Assembly: GCA_035249985.1 (NCBI GenBank)
Contig: DATFFP010000027.1
Location: 21,033 to 85,032, forward strand
Direction: 5' to 3'
DNA: 64,000 nucleotides
From: JAICNG01 sp035249985
Lineage (GTDB): Bacteria > Gemmatimonadota > Gemmatimonadetes > Gemmatimonadales > Gemmatimonadaceae
Shown here: one piece after another, positions 46,952 to 54,680 of the stretch
Layout: the number at the start of each line of letters is the position of its first letter
Numbering within the stretch: the first letter of the stretch is position 1
The notes under the pieces: generated by a model
What the model was told of the DNA's origin: nothing
Seen by the model: only the letters and a program-made list of their open reading frames with translations
The model's database searches: none
Translations under genes and position numbers: made by a program

Positions 46952-47921
46952 AGCGACCTATCTGGAGGCAATTCGTCAGGCGCTCTTCGAGGAGATGGAG
47001 CGCGACGAGAACGTGTTTCTGCTCGGCGAGGACATTGGAGCGTACGGTGGCGCGTTCAAGGTCACCGATGGCTTGCTGGATCGCTTCGGCGAGCAGCGTG
47101 TCATCGACACGCCCATCTCCGAAGCAGGGTTCGTCGGCGCCGCGGCTGGCGCTGCCCACATGGGCATGCGACCCGTCGTCGAGATGCAGTTCATCGACTT
47201 CATCTCGTGCGCGTACGACATGTTGACGAATTACGTGGCGACGTCCCGCTACCGCGCGATGCTGCCCTGTCCGCTGGTCGTCCGCGGGCCGAGCGGTGGC
47301 TATGTGCGCGGCGGCCCGTTCCACTCTCAGAATCCGGAAGCGGCGTTCCTCCATACGCCCGGGCTCAAGATCGTCTACCCAGCGACGGCGAGCGACGCCA
47401 AAGGATTGCTGAAGGCCGCCATTCGCGACGACGACCCCGTGCTCTTCTTCGAGCACAAGTATCTTTATCGACGAGTCAAGGAGGACTTGCCCGACGCCGA
47501 TCACGTCGTTCCGATTGGCAAGGCGCGCACGGCGCGCGAAGGCAAGGATCTCTCGATCATCACGTACGCCGCGACGGTCTGGAAAGCGCTGGAGGCGGCC
47601 GAGCAGCTCGAGAAGGAGGATGGGCTGTCGGTGGAGATCATCGATCTTCGCTCATTGCTACCGATGGATGATGCGGCGATCGTCGCGACGGTGAAAAAAA
47701 CGAACCGTGTGATGATCGTCCACGAGGACACGCGCACCGGTGGTGTGGCTGGCGAAGTGGCTGCACGTCTCAACGAGCAGGCGTTCGAGTGGCTCGATGC
47801 GCCGATTCTGCGCGTCACGGCGGCGGACGTTCCGCTGCCGTATTCTCCGCCCCTCGAGGATTACGTGCTGCCGCAGACGACGGACATCGTCGCCGTGGCA
47901 CGCAAGCTCGCGGCGTACTGA
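46944..47921 (+). CDS. pdhB: 2-oxoacid (pyruvate) dehydrogenase E1 component, beta subunit
   Basis: A 325-residue transketolase-like protein. ATG 46944 is chosen because the family N-terminus (TYLEAIRQALFEEMERDENVFLLGED) follows at once. Typical motifs PISEAGFVGAAAGAA and the C-terminal VHEDTRTGGVAGE are present. It forms the alpha2-beta2 E1 heterotetramer. The E2 gene is 267 bases downstream, separated by a small membrane gene. Confidence 0.93.
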   Translation: MAEATYLEAIRQALFEEMERDENVFLLGEDIGAYGGAFKVTDGLLDRFGEQRVIDTPISEAGFVGAAAGAAHMGMRPVVEMQFIDFISCAYDMLTNYVATSRYRAMLPCPLVVRGPSGGYVRGGPFHSQNPEAAFLHTPGLKIVYPATASDAKGLLKAAIRDDDPVLFFEHKYLYRRVKEDLPDADHVVPIGKARTAREGKDLSIITYAATVWKALEAAEQLEKEDGLSVEIIDLRSLLPMDDAAIVATVKKTNRVMIVHEDTRTGGVAGEVAARLNEQAFEWLDAPILRVTAADVPLPYSPPLEDYVLPQTTDIVAVARKLAAY

Positions 47922-47922
47922 G

Positions 47923-48186
47923 GTGGCTGGAGGCGGGACGCCGCGGTACGCCATTGGTTGTGCGTTCGCGATTCCCGGTTTCTTCGCGGGAGGGATGATC
48001 GGCGCGGCCGTCGCGAAGATCGCTGGCGCAGTGCGCGGATGTACGCCTCCGCAGGGCTTTCCGGCGTGCGACATTTGGTCGTTCGTCATACCGTTCGGGG
48101 TGATCGGGGGTTTGTCGCTGGCGGCGGCGATCGTGCTGCGGTTGCGGCCCGGTCGCGGAGCCAAGGATCCAACGCAGAGGAGCTAG
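47923..48186 (+). CDS. Small two-helix membrane protein of unknown function
   Basis: An 87-residue protein from GTG 47923, one base after the E1 beta stop. Two hydrophobic helices (about 10-32, rich in Gly/Ala, and 55-75) flank a Cys-containing loop (RGCTPPQGFPACD). The E2 gene starts 2 bases after its stop, so it is embedded in the pyruvate dehydrogenase operon. No family recognised. Confidence 0.6.
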   Translation: MAGGGTPRYAIGCAFAIPGFFAGGMIGAAVAKIAGAVRGCTPPQGFPACDIWSFVIPFGVIGGLSLAAAIVLRLRPGRGAKDPTQRS

Positions 48187-48188
48187 TC

Positions 48189-49562
48189 GTGGCACGAGTC
48201 GACGTGATCATGCCGCAGATGGGCGAGTCCATTGCCGAGGGCACGCTCTCCCGCTGGCTGAAGAAGGTGGGAGACGAGGTGAAGCGGGACGAGCCGATCT
48301 TCGAGATTTCCACCGACAAGGTCGACGCGGAGATCCCGGCGCCGTCGGCCGGCGTCCTGGCGGAGATTCTTGTGACTGAGGGCCAGACCGTTCCCGTGCA
48401 GACGGTCGTGGCGCGTCTGGAGACCGAAAAGGGCGCCGCGGTGGGCGCGACGAGCGCGCCGGCGCCAGCCGCAGGCACGGGCGACGGAAACTCGCAGGCG
48501 AAACCGTCGGCCCCGGCCGCTGGGGGGCCCCCCCCGAAAACAGAATCTACGGCGCGGGCCGCCGCGAGCTCGCATCCTCCCGTTGCCGCGACAACCGCGA
48601 AAGCGGTCGCATCGAATTCCCTCGAGGAACGCCTTCGCGCGCGGAGCTCCCCGCTCGTCCGAAAGATGGCGGCGGAGCACGGCATCGAGATCGCCGCGCT
48701 CCAGGGCACCGGCATCGCTGGACGCGTGACCAAGCGTGATCTCCTCGGATACCTCGAGACCGGCGGGGCACGCCCCGGTGCGGGTCAGCGCTTTGCGCCG
48801 TCGATGCACGCACCGGGGGGCGTCGAGCAGCACGGGCCGATGCCGGAACCATGGCCCGGCGATATCGTCGAGCCGATGTCGGTCATGCGGCAGCGCATCA
48901 GTGAGCACATGGTGATGTCGCGTCGCACGTCGGCACACGTCACCTCGTTCATGGAGATCGACTTCACGCGGGTCGCACGCCTGCGCGCCAAGCACCGTGC
49001 GCGCTTCGAGGCCGAGAACGGGCAGAAGCTCACCTATATGCCGTTCATCATCAAATCGGTGGTCGAAGGGCTGAAAGCCTACCCGGTGATGAACTCGTCG
49101 GTCGCGCGAAACAGCGTGATCTACCGGAAGCAATACAACATCGGCGTGGCCGTGGCGCTCGACTGGGGCTTGATCGTTCCCGTCATCAAGCAAGCCGACG
49201 AGCTGTCGCTGGTGGGGCTGACGAAGGCGCTGAATGATCTGGCCGCGCGCGCGCGGGCAAAGAAGCTCGATCCGCGCGAGGTTCAGGACGGCACGTTCAC
49301 GATCACGAATCCTGGGGTGTTCGGCTCCCTGATGGGGACGCCGATCATCAGCCAGCCCCAGGTCGCGATCCTCGGCATCGGGACGATCGAGAAGCGTCCG
49401 AAGGTCGTCACCGGAGCGGATGGCGAAGACACCATCGCGATCCGGACCTGCTCGTTCTTCTCGATTTCCTTCGACCACCGCATCATCGATGGCGCGCTGG
49501 CCGACCAGTTCCTCGCGCACGTGAAGCGCGGGATCGAATCCTTTCCCGAACAGGGGTTCTGA
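48189..49562 (+). CDS. Dihydrolipoamide acyltransferase (E2 component)
   Basis: A 457-residue E2 from GTG 48189. It has one lipoyl domain (1-80, lipoyl lysine K44 in EISTDKVDA), an Ala/Pro linker, an E3/E1-binding domain (about 150-185, SPLVRKMAAEHGIEI), and a trimeric catalytic domain (about 215-457) with the active-site pattern FDHRIIDG. Works with the upstream E1 subunits; a lipoamide dehydrogenase must come from elsewhere. The linker is a single low-complexity stretch. Confidence 0.93.
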   Translation: MARVDVIMPQMGESIAEGTLSRWLKKVGDEVKRDEPIFEISTDKVDAEIPAPSAGVLAEILVTEGQTVPVQTVVARLETEKGAAVGATSAPAPAAGTGDGNSQAKPSAPAAGGPPPKTESTARAAASSHPPVAATTAKAVASNSLEERLRARSSPLVRKMAAEHGIEIAALQGTGIAGRVTKRDLLGYLETGGARPGAGQRFAPSMHAPGGVEQHGPMPEPWPGDIVEPMSVMRQRISEHMVMSRRTSAHVTSFMEIDFTRVARLRAKHRARFEAENGQKLTYMPFIIKSVVEGLKAYPVMNSSVARNSVIYRKQYNIGVAVALDWGLIVPVIKQADELSLVGLTKALNDLAARARAKKLDPREVQDGTFTITNPGVFGSLMGTPIISQPQVAILGIGTIEKRPKVVTGADGEDTIAIRTCSFFSISFDHRIIDGALADQFLAHVKRGIESFPEQGF

Positions 49563-49564
49563 GC

Positions 49565-49825
49565 ATGCCACGCGCGCTCGCCATGCAGCGAACGATCGTG
49601 CCCGCACCCGAACGCAAGAGGCATCTCGAGCGCGCGCGCATGCGCCGCGGGTACTACCAGCACGCCAATTGCCGATATTGGGTGTTCGAAGAAGCCGGTC
49701 TGCCCGGCGCGTTCATCGAATTCGTCGAAGCGTCGGATCGCGACACACTGGATTCGGCGCTCGAGAATGCCCCCGACCGTCTGCTCGATCCGGCACGCGT
49801 CTATGAGGAAGTGGAGCTGAGCTGA
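49565..49825 (+). CDS. Conserved hypothetical protein, 86 residues
   Basis: A small protein starting 2 bases after the E2 stop and abutting the next gene. The centre (YYQHANCRYWVFEEAGLPGAFIEFVEA) looks like a dimeric alpha-beta barrel (ABM/NIPSNAP-like) edge, but this is a guess. No signal or membrane segment. Family not recognised. Confidence 0.6.
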   Translation: MPRALAMQRTIVPAPERKRHLERARMRRGYYQHANCRYWVFEEAGLPGAFIEFVEASDRDTLDSALENAPDRLLDPARVYEEVELS

Positions 49826-50092
49826 ATGCCATCCCGAACGATCACGGTCGACAGCGCGTCGTGGGACGTGTATCCGTCCGGCCGCATTACGCAGTACGAT
49901 CGGGACGAGTTCGCGCTCGTCTTCGTCCGCGGCACGGGACCTGACCGCGAGGTGCGCGTGACGCGCTATTCGCCCCAGGGCGCCCGCTCCCGCGAGCAAT
50001 CACTTGCGGAAATGTCGGAGGCAGAGCTGCGTCGGTTGTTCGAGTTCTCGCAGCCGAGCTTCACGTCGCCCGAGGCAGGCTACGCGCCGTGA
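49826..50092 (+). CDS. Conserved hypothetical protein, 88 residues
   Basis: Starts at the base after the previous stop and overlaps the PHP gene by GTGA. Predicted beta-rich (ITVDSASWDVYPSGRITQYDRDEFALVFVRG) with a short C-terminal helix (LAEMSEAELRRLFEFSQP). Cytosolic. Unknown; its conserved position between E2 and the phosphatase supports it as a real gene. Confidence 0.6.
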   Translation: MPSRTITVDSASWDVYPSGRITQYDRDEFALVFVRGTGPDREVRVTRYSPQGARSREQSLAEMSEAELRRLFEFSQPSFTSPEAGYAP

Positions 50093-50961
50093 CGGCTCCG
50101 GCGGCTCCCGGTAGTACCGCGGAGCGCTTCGTCGACCTCCACATGCACTCCACGGCGTCGGACGGGTTGCTCGCGCCGGCCGCCGTGGTCGCCGCGGCCC
50201 GTGCCGCCGGCCTGGTCGCGATCGCGCTCACCGATCATGACACCCTCGAGGGCGTCCCCGAGGCGCGCGCGGCCGGCGAAGCGCTCGGCGTGCGGGTGGT
50301 TGCCGGCGTCGAGCTGAGTGCGCACGAAGGCGATCGCGAGCTACATGTCCTCGGCCTCCACCTCACGCGGCTGGCCGGGCTCGAAGATCGCCTCGTCGCG
50401 CTCCGCGCGACCCGGCGCACCCGTGCCGCCCAGATCGTCGAGAAGCTTCGCGCGTTAGGCTTTCCGATCGAGCTCGATGCCGTCTGGCGCGAGGCAGGAG
50501 AGGGCGCCGTCGGACGTCCGCACGTGGCGCGCGTGCTCATCGCGAACGGATGGGCGAAGGACCACCGGGACGCGTTCGATCGGCTGATTGGGAGCGGACG
50601 ACCCGCGTACGTTCCGAAGCAACGTCTGCCGCTCTCCGAGGCCGTGCAAATGCTCCATGAGGCGGGCGGTCTCGCGCTCATCGCGCACCCGGGATCGGAT
50701 GGATCTCGATCGCGTCTCGAGACGCTCAAGCGCATCGGCTTCGATGGCGTCGAGGTGCGGCACCCCAGTCACAGCGTGGAAGACATCGCACGGTTAGGCA
50801 CGCTCGCCGATTACCTTGGTCTGGTGCCCAGCGGAGGATCCGACTGGCACGGCGCCGGCGATGGGCCGCGGACGATTGGCAATATGCGGGTTCCGTACGC
50901 ATGGCTCGAGCGCCAGGATGCGCTCGTCCGGGAGCGTCACACGTCGGAGCGAGTCGCATGA
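50089..50961 (+). CDS. PHP-domain phosphoesterase
   Basis: A 290-residue protein from GTG 50089. The PHP metal motifs are intact: H18-x-H20 in DLHMHS, the LTDHDT pair, VELSAHE, LIAHPGS and the closing GSDWHG. This set matches the RNase AM/TrpH-like branch that removes phosphate from 3',5'-bisphosphate nucleotides and the ends of short RNAs. It overlaps the following peroxiredoxin by ATGA. Confidence 0.88.
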   Translation: MTAPAAPGSTAERFVDLHMHSTASDGLLAPAAVVAAARAAGLVAIALTDHDTLEGVPEARAAGEALGVRVVAGVELSAHEGDRELHVLGLHLTRLAGLEDRLVALRATRRTRAAQIVEKLRALGFPIELDAVWREAGEGAVGRPHVARVLIANGWAKDHRDAFDRLIGSGRPAYVPKQRLPLSEAVQMLHEAGGLALIAHPGSDGSRSRLETLKRIGFDGVEVRHPSHSVEDIARLGTLADYLGLVPSGGSDWHGAGDGPRTIGNMRVPYAWLERQDALVRERHTSERVA

Positions 50962-51407
50962 ACGAGATGTCTCCACTCAGCCTCGGAACCCGGGCGCCCG
51001 ATTTCACCGCGACTGCGGGCGACGGCAGCATCTATCGCTTGAGTGACCTGCTTGCCCGGGGACATGTGGCGCTGTTTTTCTATCCCGGGAACAACACCCC
51101 CGGCTGAAACCGTCAACTCTCCGCCGTGCGCGATGAGATCGAGACGTTTCGAGCGAGCAAGGTACTGCCACTGGGTGTGAACCCGGCCGGCGTCGACAGC
51201 CACGCCAGCTACGCAGCCAAGCTCGGGCTCCCGTTTCCCTTGCTGAGCGATCCGGACCGCGCGCTCGCGTCCGCGTATCGCGCATTGAAGCCCGACGGGC
51301 GCGGCATCCAGCGCACCGTCTACGGCATCCGCAGCGATGGAACGATTGCGTTCGCGGCTCGCGGCTCGCCGCTTCCCAATGACGTCATCGCGGCCTTTGC
51401 CGGCTAG
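50958..51407 (+). CDS. Peroxiredoxin with in-frame UGA at the catalytic position (probable selenoprotein)
   Basis: Continuous 150-codon frame with a single TGA at 51105-51107 (codon 50). Residues 1-49 form the start of a BCP/PrxQ-type fold (LGTRAPDFTATAGDG, LFFYPGNNTPG); the UGA is exactly where the peroxidatic Cys of TPGC stands; and residues 51-149 continue the fold in the same frame (NRQLSAVRDEIETF, GVNPAGVDSHASYAAKLGLPFPLLSDP, GIQRTVYGIRSDGTIAFAARG). There is no resolving Cys, as in 1-Cys forms. ATG overlaps the PHP stop, and the next gene overlaps its end. A SECIS-like hairpin follows the UGA. The alternative is a nonsense mutant or a sequencing error. Confidence 0.8.
51108..51146 (+). 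promoter_or_regulatory. Bacterial SECIS-like hairpin downstream of the UGA
   Basis: Stem pairs: TCTC (51118-51121) with GAGA (51135-51138), then CGC (51122-51124) with GCG (51130-51132), apical loop CGTGC (51125-51129), with a two-base bulge on the 3' side. An outer helix CGTC (51111-51114) with GACG (51143-51146) extends it. The loop begins 17 bases after the UGA and has G as its second base, both within the known range for SelB-binding elements. Confidence 0.6.
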
Positions 51408-52131
51408 CGAGAACCCGCGTCAGACCGCTCTGGTCACGGGCGCAGGCCGCCGCGTCGGCCGCGCGATCGCGGTCGCGCTGGGCGCTCGCGGCATGCGAGT
51501 CGCGGTGCACTATCATGGAGCCGAGGCGGGCGCGCGCGACACCGTTCGCGAGATCGAGAGGGTCGGTGGCGAAGGCTTCACCGTCCGCGCGGATCTGCGC
51601 CACGCCGGCGCTCCCGCGCAACTCGTTACGGAGGCGGTCGAACGTCTCGGATCGCTCGACGTCCTCGTGAACTCGGCCGCTGTGATGATCCGGACGCCGT
51701 TCGAGGACGTAGGGGAAGCGATCTGGGACGAGATCTTCGCGCTCAATCTTCGCGCGCCATTTTTTTGTGCGCAGGCCGCATCCCGTCGCATGCGGGAGGG
51801 AGGGGTCATCATCAACATTGCCGACCTTGCCGCCTTCGAGGCCTGGACCGGCTACATCCCGCACGGTGCGTCGAAGGCCGGAGTCGTCCACGTGACGCGT
51901 GCGCTCGCGAAGCTCCTCGCGCCACGCCTCCGCGTGAACGCGATTGCGCCGGGAGCCGTGTTGCTTCCGGACGAGTGGACCGCGGCCGATGCCGAGCGAC
52001 TCATCGGTACGACTCCGCTGGCGCGTCTCGGATCGCCCGACGACGTCACGCAGGCGGTGCTCTACCTGATCGATGCCGACTACGTGACGGGCCAGACGAT
52101 CATCGTCGACGGCGGGCGGCATGTCCGCTGA
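51379..52131 (+). CDS. SDR-family oxidoreductase, pteridine-reductase-like, altered active site
   Basis: A 250-residue Rossmann protein starting at ATG 51379 (inside the end of the peroxiredoxin gene; overlap 29 bases). It has the cofactor motif TGAGRRVGRA, typical of FolM/PTR1-like pteridine reductases that use NADPH, and NSAAV. The catalytic tetrad is altered: the Ser position reads Asp (NIADLA, as in PTR1), and the Tyr of YxxxK reads His in HGASK. It may reduce dihydropteridines or act on another carbonyl. The next gene overlaps its end. Confidence 0.8.
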   Translation: MTSSRPLPASENPRQTALVTGAGRRVGRAIAVALGARGMRVAVHYHGAEAGARDTVREIERVGGEGFTVRADLRHAGAPAQLVTEAVERLGSLDVLVNSAAVMIRTPFEDVGEAIWDEIFALNLRAPFFCAQAASRRMREGGVIINIADLAAFEAWTGYIPHGASKAGVVHVTRALAKLLAPRLRVNAIAPGAVLLPDEWTAADAERLIGTTPLARLGSPDDVTQAVLYLIDADYVTGQTIIVDGGRHVR

Positions 52132-52885
52132 ACGGCCGTCTCCAGCCTATCCGAGCATCATCATCGTCGGCGGCGGATGCTACGGCTCGTACTATGTGCG
52201 TCAGCTGCTGCGAGCACGAACCGCCGGCGCCTTGTCGTTCGACCGCCTGGTGGTGGTCGATCGAAATGACGACTGCGCAGTCGCCACGACGTGGGAGCGT
52301 GAGCCCGATGTGAGGGTCGTGCGCAGCGAATGGGGCGCGTTCTTCGATGAGTACCTCGGCGCCGCATCGGCGGCGAGCCAGCCAAGCGCCGATGCGATAG
52401 TTCCCTCGCCGCTGATGCCGCACTTGATGTTCGATTGGCTGCTGCGACGGGCGCGCGAACGCTGGCCGACGCGGCCGGTGGAGCGTCGTCCGCTTCGTCG
52501 GCCGCCCAACGTCCCGTGGCAGAGTGCGCTTCCATCAGGGACGCACGTCGTCAGCTTCGCCGAATGGATGTGCCCGGTAAACTGCATCGAGCCGGCGAAG
52601 TGCCCGGCGATCAAGGCGCCGCGCGCCTGGAGCATGCCGATCGCATTGCGCGCTTACGTCGACGCCCAGCGGGCGGAACCAGACCCCCTTGCGGGGCCGG
52701 TCATTTTCCATTGCGAGCATCGCGCGTACGGGGTCGGTATGTTCGACACGCAGGACGTGCTCAACGGTGACACGCTGGTGGCTCGGGCCGCGGCGCACCG
52801 TCCAGCCGATGTGCTCGTGGGAACGGTGTCGCACTGTCATGGGGCTCTCGACGTGCTCCACGTGGGTCGCGGGCACGCCGCCTGA
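52121..52885 (+). CDS. Unknown protein with nucleotide-binding-like N-terminus and a Cys cluster
   Basis: A 254-residue protein. The N-terminus (IIIVGGGCYGSYYVRQLL, then RLVVVDRND) looks like a GxGxxG dinucleotide fold, and C151-x3-C155-x5-C161 (CPVNCIEPAKCP) looks like a metal or Fe-S binding site. A later HCEHRAYGVG and VSHCHG add possible ligands. No known family fits. It lies between the SDR and thioredoxin reductase in a redox block (overlapping the SDR by 11 bases), so a redox or metal-linked role is plausible. Confidence 0.7.
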   Translation: MSAERPSPAYPSIIIVGGGCYGSYYVRQLLRARTAGALSFDRLVVVDRNDDCAVATTWEREPDVRVVRSEWGAFFDEYLGAASAASQPSADAIVPSPLMPHLMFDWLLRRARERWPTRPVERRPLRRPPNVPWQSALPSGTHVVSFAEWMCPVNCIEPAKCPAIKAPRAWSMPIALRAYVDAQRAEPDPLAGPVIFHCEHRAYGVGMFDTQDVLNGDTLVARAAAHRPADVLVGTVSHCHGALDVLHVGRGHAA

Positions 52886-52927
52886 CGCTCCGGCGTTCAT
52901 CGAGAGGGGAGACTGACGAGAGAAGCC

Positions 52928-53914
52928 ATGGCGAACACGCACGAATACGAGGTCGTGATCATCGGTGCCGGCCCTGCCGGCATGACGGCCGGCATGTACG
53001 CCGGCCGCGCGATGTTGCGCGCCGTAGTGCTCGAGCGCGGAGCGCCGGGCGGTGAGCTGCTGAATACCGAGATCATCGAGGACTATCCGGGCTTCGAGCA
53101 CATCGAGGGCTGGGACCTCGCGCAGAAGTTCGACGCGCACGCGCGCAAATTCGGCGCAGAAGTGCATACCGCGACGGTCGAGCGTGTCCGAAAGGCCGAG
53201 GATGGGTGGTTCGAGACGGTCACCGACGCGGGCGACACCTATCGATCGCCCACCGTCATCCTGACCGCGGGCGGCACGCCGGTGAAGCTTGGGGTGCCCG
53301 GCGAGCTCGAATACGCGGGGAAGGGCGTCTCGTACTGCGCCATTTGCGACGGGGCTTTCTTCAAGGGGCACCGCATCGCGGTGGTTGGCGGCGGCGACGC
53401 GGCGGTCGAGGAAGCCGATTTCCTCACTCGCTACGCGGACAAGGTGTATCTCGTTCACCGGCGCGATCAGCTCCGTGCGTCGAAGATTCTCCAGAAGCGC
53501 GTGTTCGAGAATCCGAAGATCGAGATCATCTGGAACACCGTGGTCGACCGTGTCGAGGGAGATGCCCAGGGCCTGGTACAGGCGCTCCACCTTCGCGACG
53601 TCGTCACGGATGCGACGTCGGTCCTCGCGGCCACGGGCCTGTTCGTCTTCATCGGGTTCCGGCCGAATACCGGGATCGTCGAAGGGCACGTGCGTCACGA
53701 CGAGGGCGGGTATCTCGTCACCGATTACAACATGGAGACGTCCATGCGCGGGCTGTTCGCCGCCGGCGACGTACGAGCGCAACTCGCTCGCCAGGTGACG
53801 ACCGCGGTGGGCGATGCCACGACGGCCGCGATCGCGGCGGAGAAGTACCTCACGGCGCTGAAGAACGGACAGCACGATCCGCAGCTCTTGTCGAGCGGTG
53901 GATACGCGGTGTGA
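52928..53914 (+). CDS. trxB: Thioredoxin reductase
   Basis: A 328-residue flavoprotein with the FAD motif GAGPAGMTAGMYAGR, the redox-active disulfide C137-AI-C140 in SYCAICDG, the NADPH motif VVGGGDAAVEEADFLTRYADKVYLVHRR, and the C-terminal FAAGDV. It reduces thioredoxin (trxC at 9221) with NADPH. It is three genes after the UGA-containing peroxiredoxin, so electrons could flow NADPH-TrxB-Trx-Prx. Confidence 0.95.
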   Translation: MANTHEYEVVIIGAGPAGMTAGMYAGRAMLRAVVLERGAPGGELLNTEIIEDYPGFEHIEGWDLAQKFDAHARKFGAEVHTATVERVRKAEDGWFETVTDAGDTYRSPTVILTAGGTPVKLGVPGELEYAGKGVSYCAICDGAFFKGHRIAVVGGGDAAVEEADFLTRYADKVYLVHRRDQLRASKILQKRVFENPKIEIIWNTVVDRVEGDAQGLVQALHLRDVVTDATSVLAATGLFVFIGFRPNTGIVEGHVRHDEGGYLVTDYNMETSMRGLFAAGDVRAQLARQVTTAVGDATTAAIAAEKYLTALKNGQHDPQLLSSGGYAV

Positions 53915-54558
53915 TCGTCCGCACGCTGACGGTTGGCCCACTCGAAGAAAACGCGTACCTCGTCGTCGATGAGACGACGCGGCGGGCGGTCCTCATCGAT
54001 CCCGGGGATGAGCCGGATCGGTTGCTCGACGCCGTGCGCGACGACCGTGCGGAGCTCGACGCCATCTGGCTCACGCACGCGCACATGGATCACGTCGGTG
54101 GCATCGCCGGGATCATGCGGCGAGCGCCGGTCCCGATCTTCGTGCATCCGCAGGAGCGACCCATCTACGACAGCGCTGCACAGCACGGGCTGGTCTTCGG
54201 GCTGCGCGTCGAGCAGCCGCCGCCCCCCGATCGTGGCCTCGCCGATGGCGACACCTTGCACGTCGGGACGCTGAGCTTCTCGGTCATTCACGTGCCGGGC
54301 CACGCCCCGGGCCACGTCGCGATCCATGGCAACGGCGTCGCGTTCGTCGGCGATTGCCTGTTCGCCGGATCGGTCGGGCGCACGGACCTCCCCCTGGCCG
54401 ACGGTGCGCAGCTCCAGCGCTCGCTCGACCGGATTTGCACCCTGCCTGACGACACGATCGTATACCCCGGTCACGGGCCCGCGACGAGCATCGGTCGCGA
54501 GAAGCGCACCAACCCATTTCTCACGGGAGCCGTCCGCCTCACCGGGTTCGATCGGTAA
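53911..54558 (+). CDS. Metallo-beta-lactamase-fold hydrolase (glyoxalase II-like)
   Basis: A 215-residue protein from GTG 53911 (GTGA overlap with trxB). Zinc ligands are in H56-A-H58-M-D60-H61, then HVPGHAPGH, GDCLFAGSVGRTD and the closing YPGHGPATSI. This set is the YcbL/glyoxalase II-like branch that hydrolyses thioesters such as S-lactoylglutathione or related thiols. It ends the long plus-strand cluster. Substrate not proven. Confidence 0.9.
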   Translation: MIVRTLTVGPLEENAYLVVDETTRRAVLIDPGDEPDRLLDAVRDDRAELDAIWLTHAHMDHVGGIAGIMRRAPVPIFVHPQERPIYDSAAQHGLVFGLRVEQPPPPDRGLADGDTLHVGTLSFSVIHVPGHAPGHVAIHGNGVAFVGDCLFAGSVGRTDLPLADGAQLQRSLDRICTLPDDTIVYPGHGPATSIGREKRTNPFLTGAVRLTGFDR

Positions 54559-54680
54559 GCGACCGGGGTCTGGAGCCTGAAATCTGTGCTCGCGGCCGTT
54601 GTTTCTACGCTGTTCACCAGTACACATTTCATTGAGCGCCACGCGACGTGGTGCGCGTCGTCTTACTCTGGAGCTTCGCC

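Noticed and set aside
51105..51107. Nonsense mutation splitting the peroxiredoxin into a pseudogene
   Set aside because: The stop is exactly at the catalytic position, the frame stays intact on both sides, and a hairpin of the right kind follows. Kept only as an alternative until selenocysteine genes are checked.
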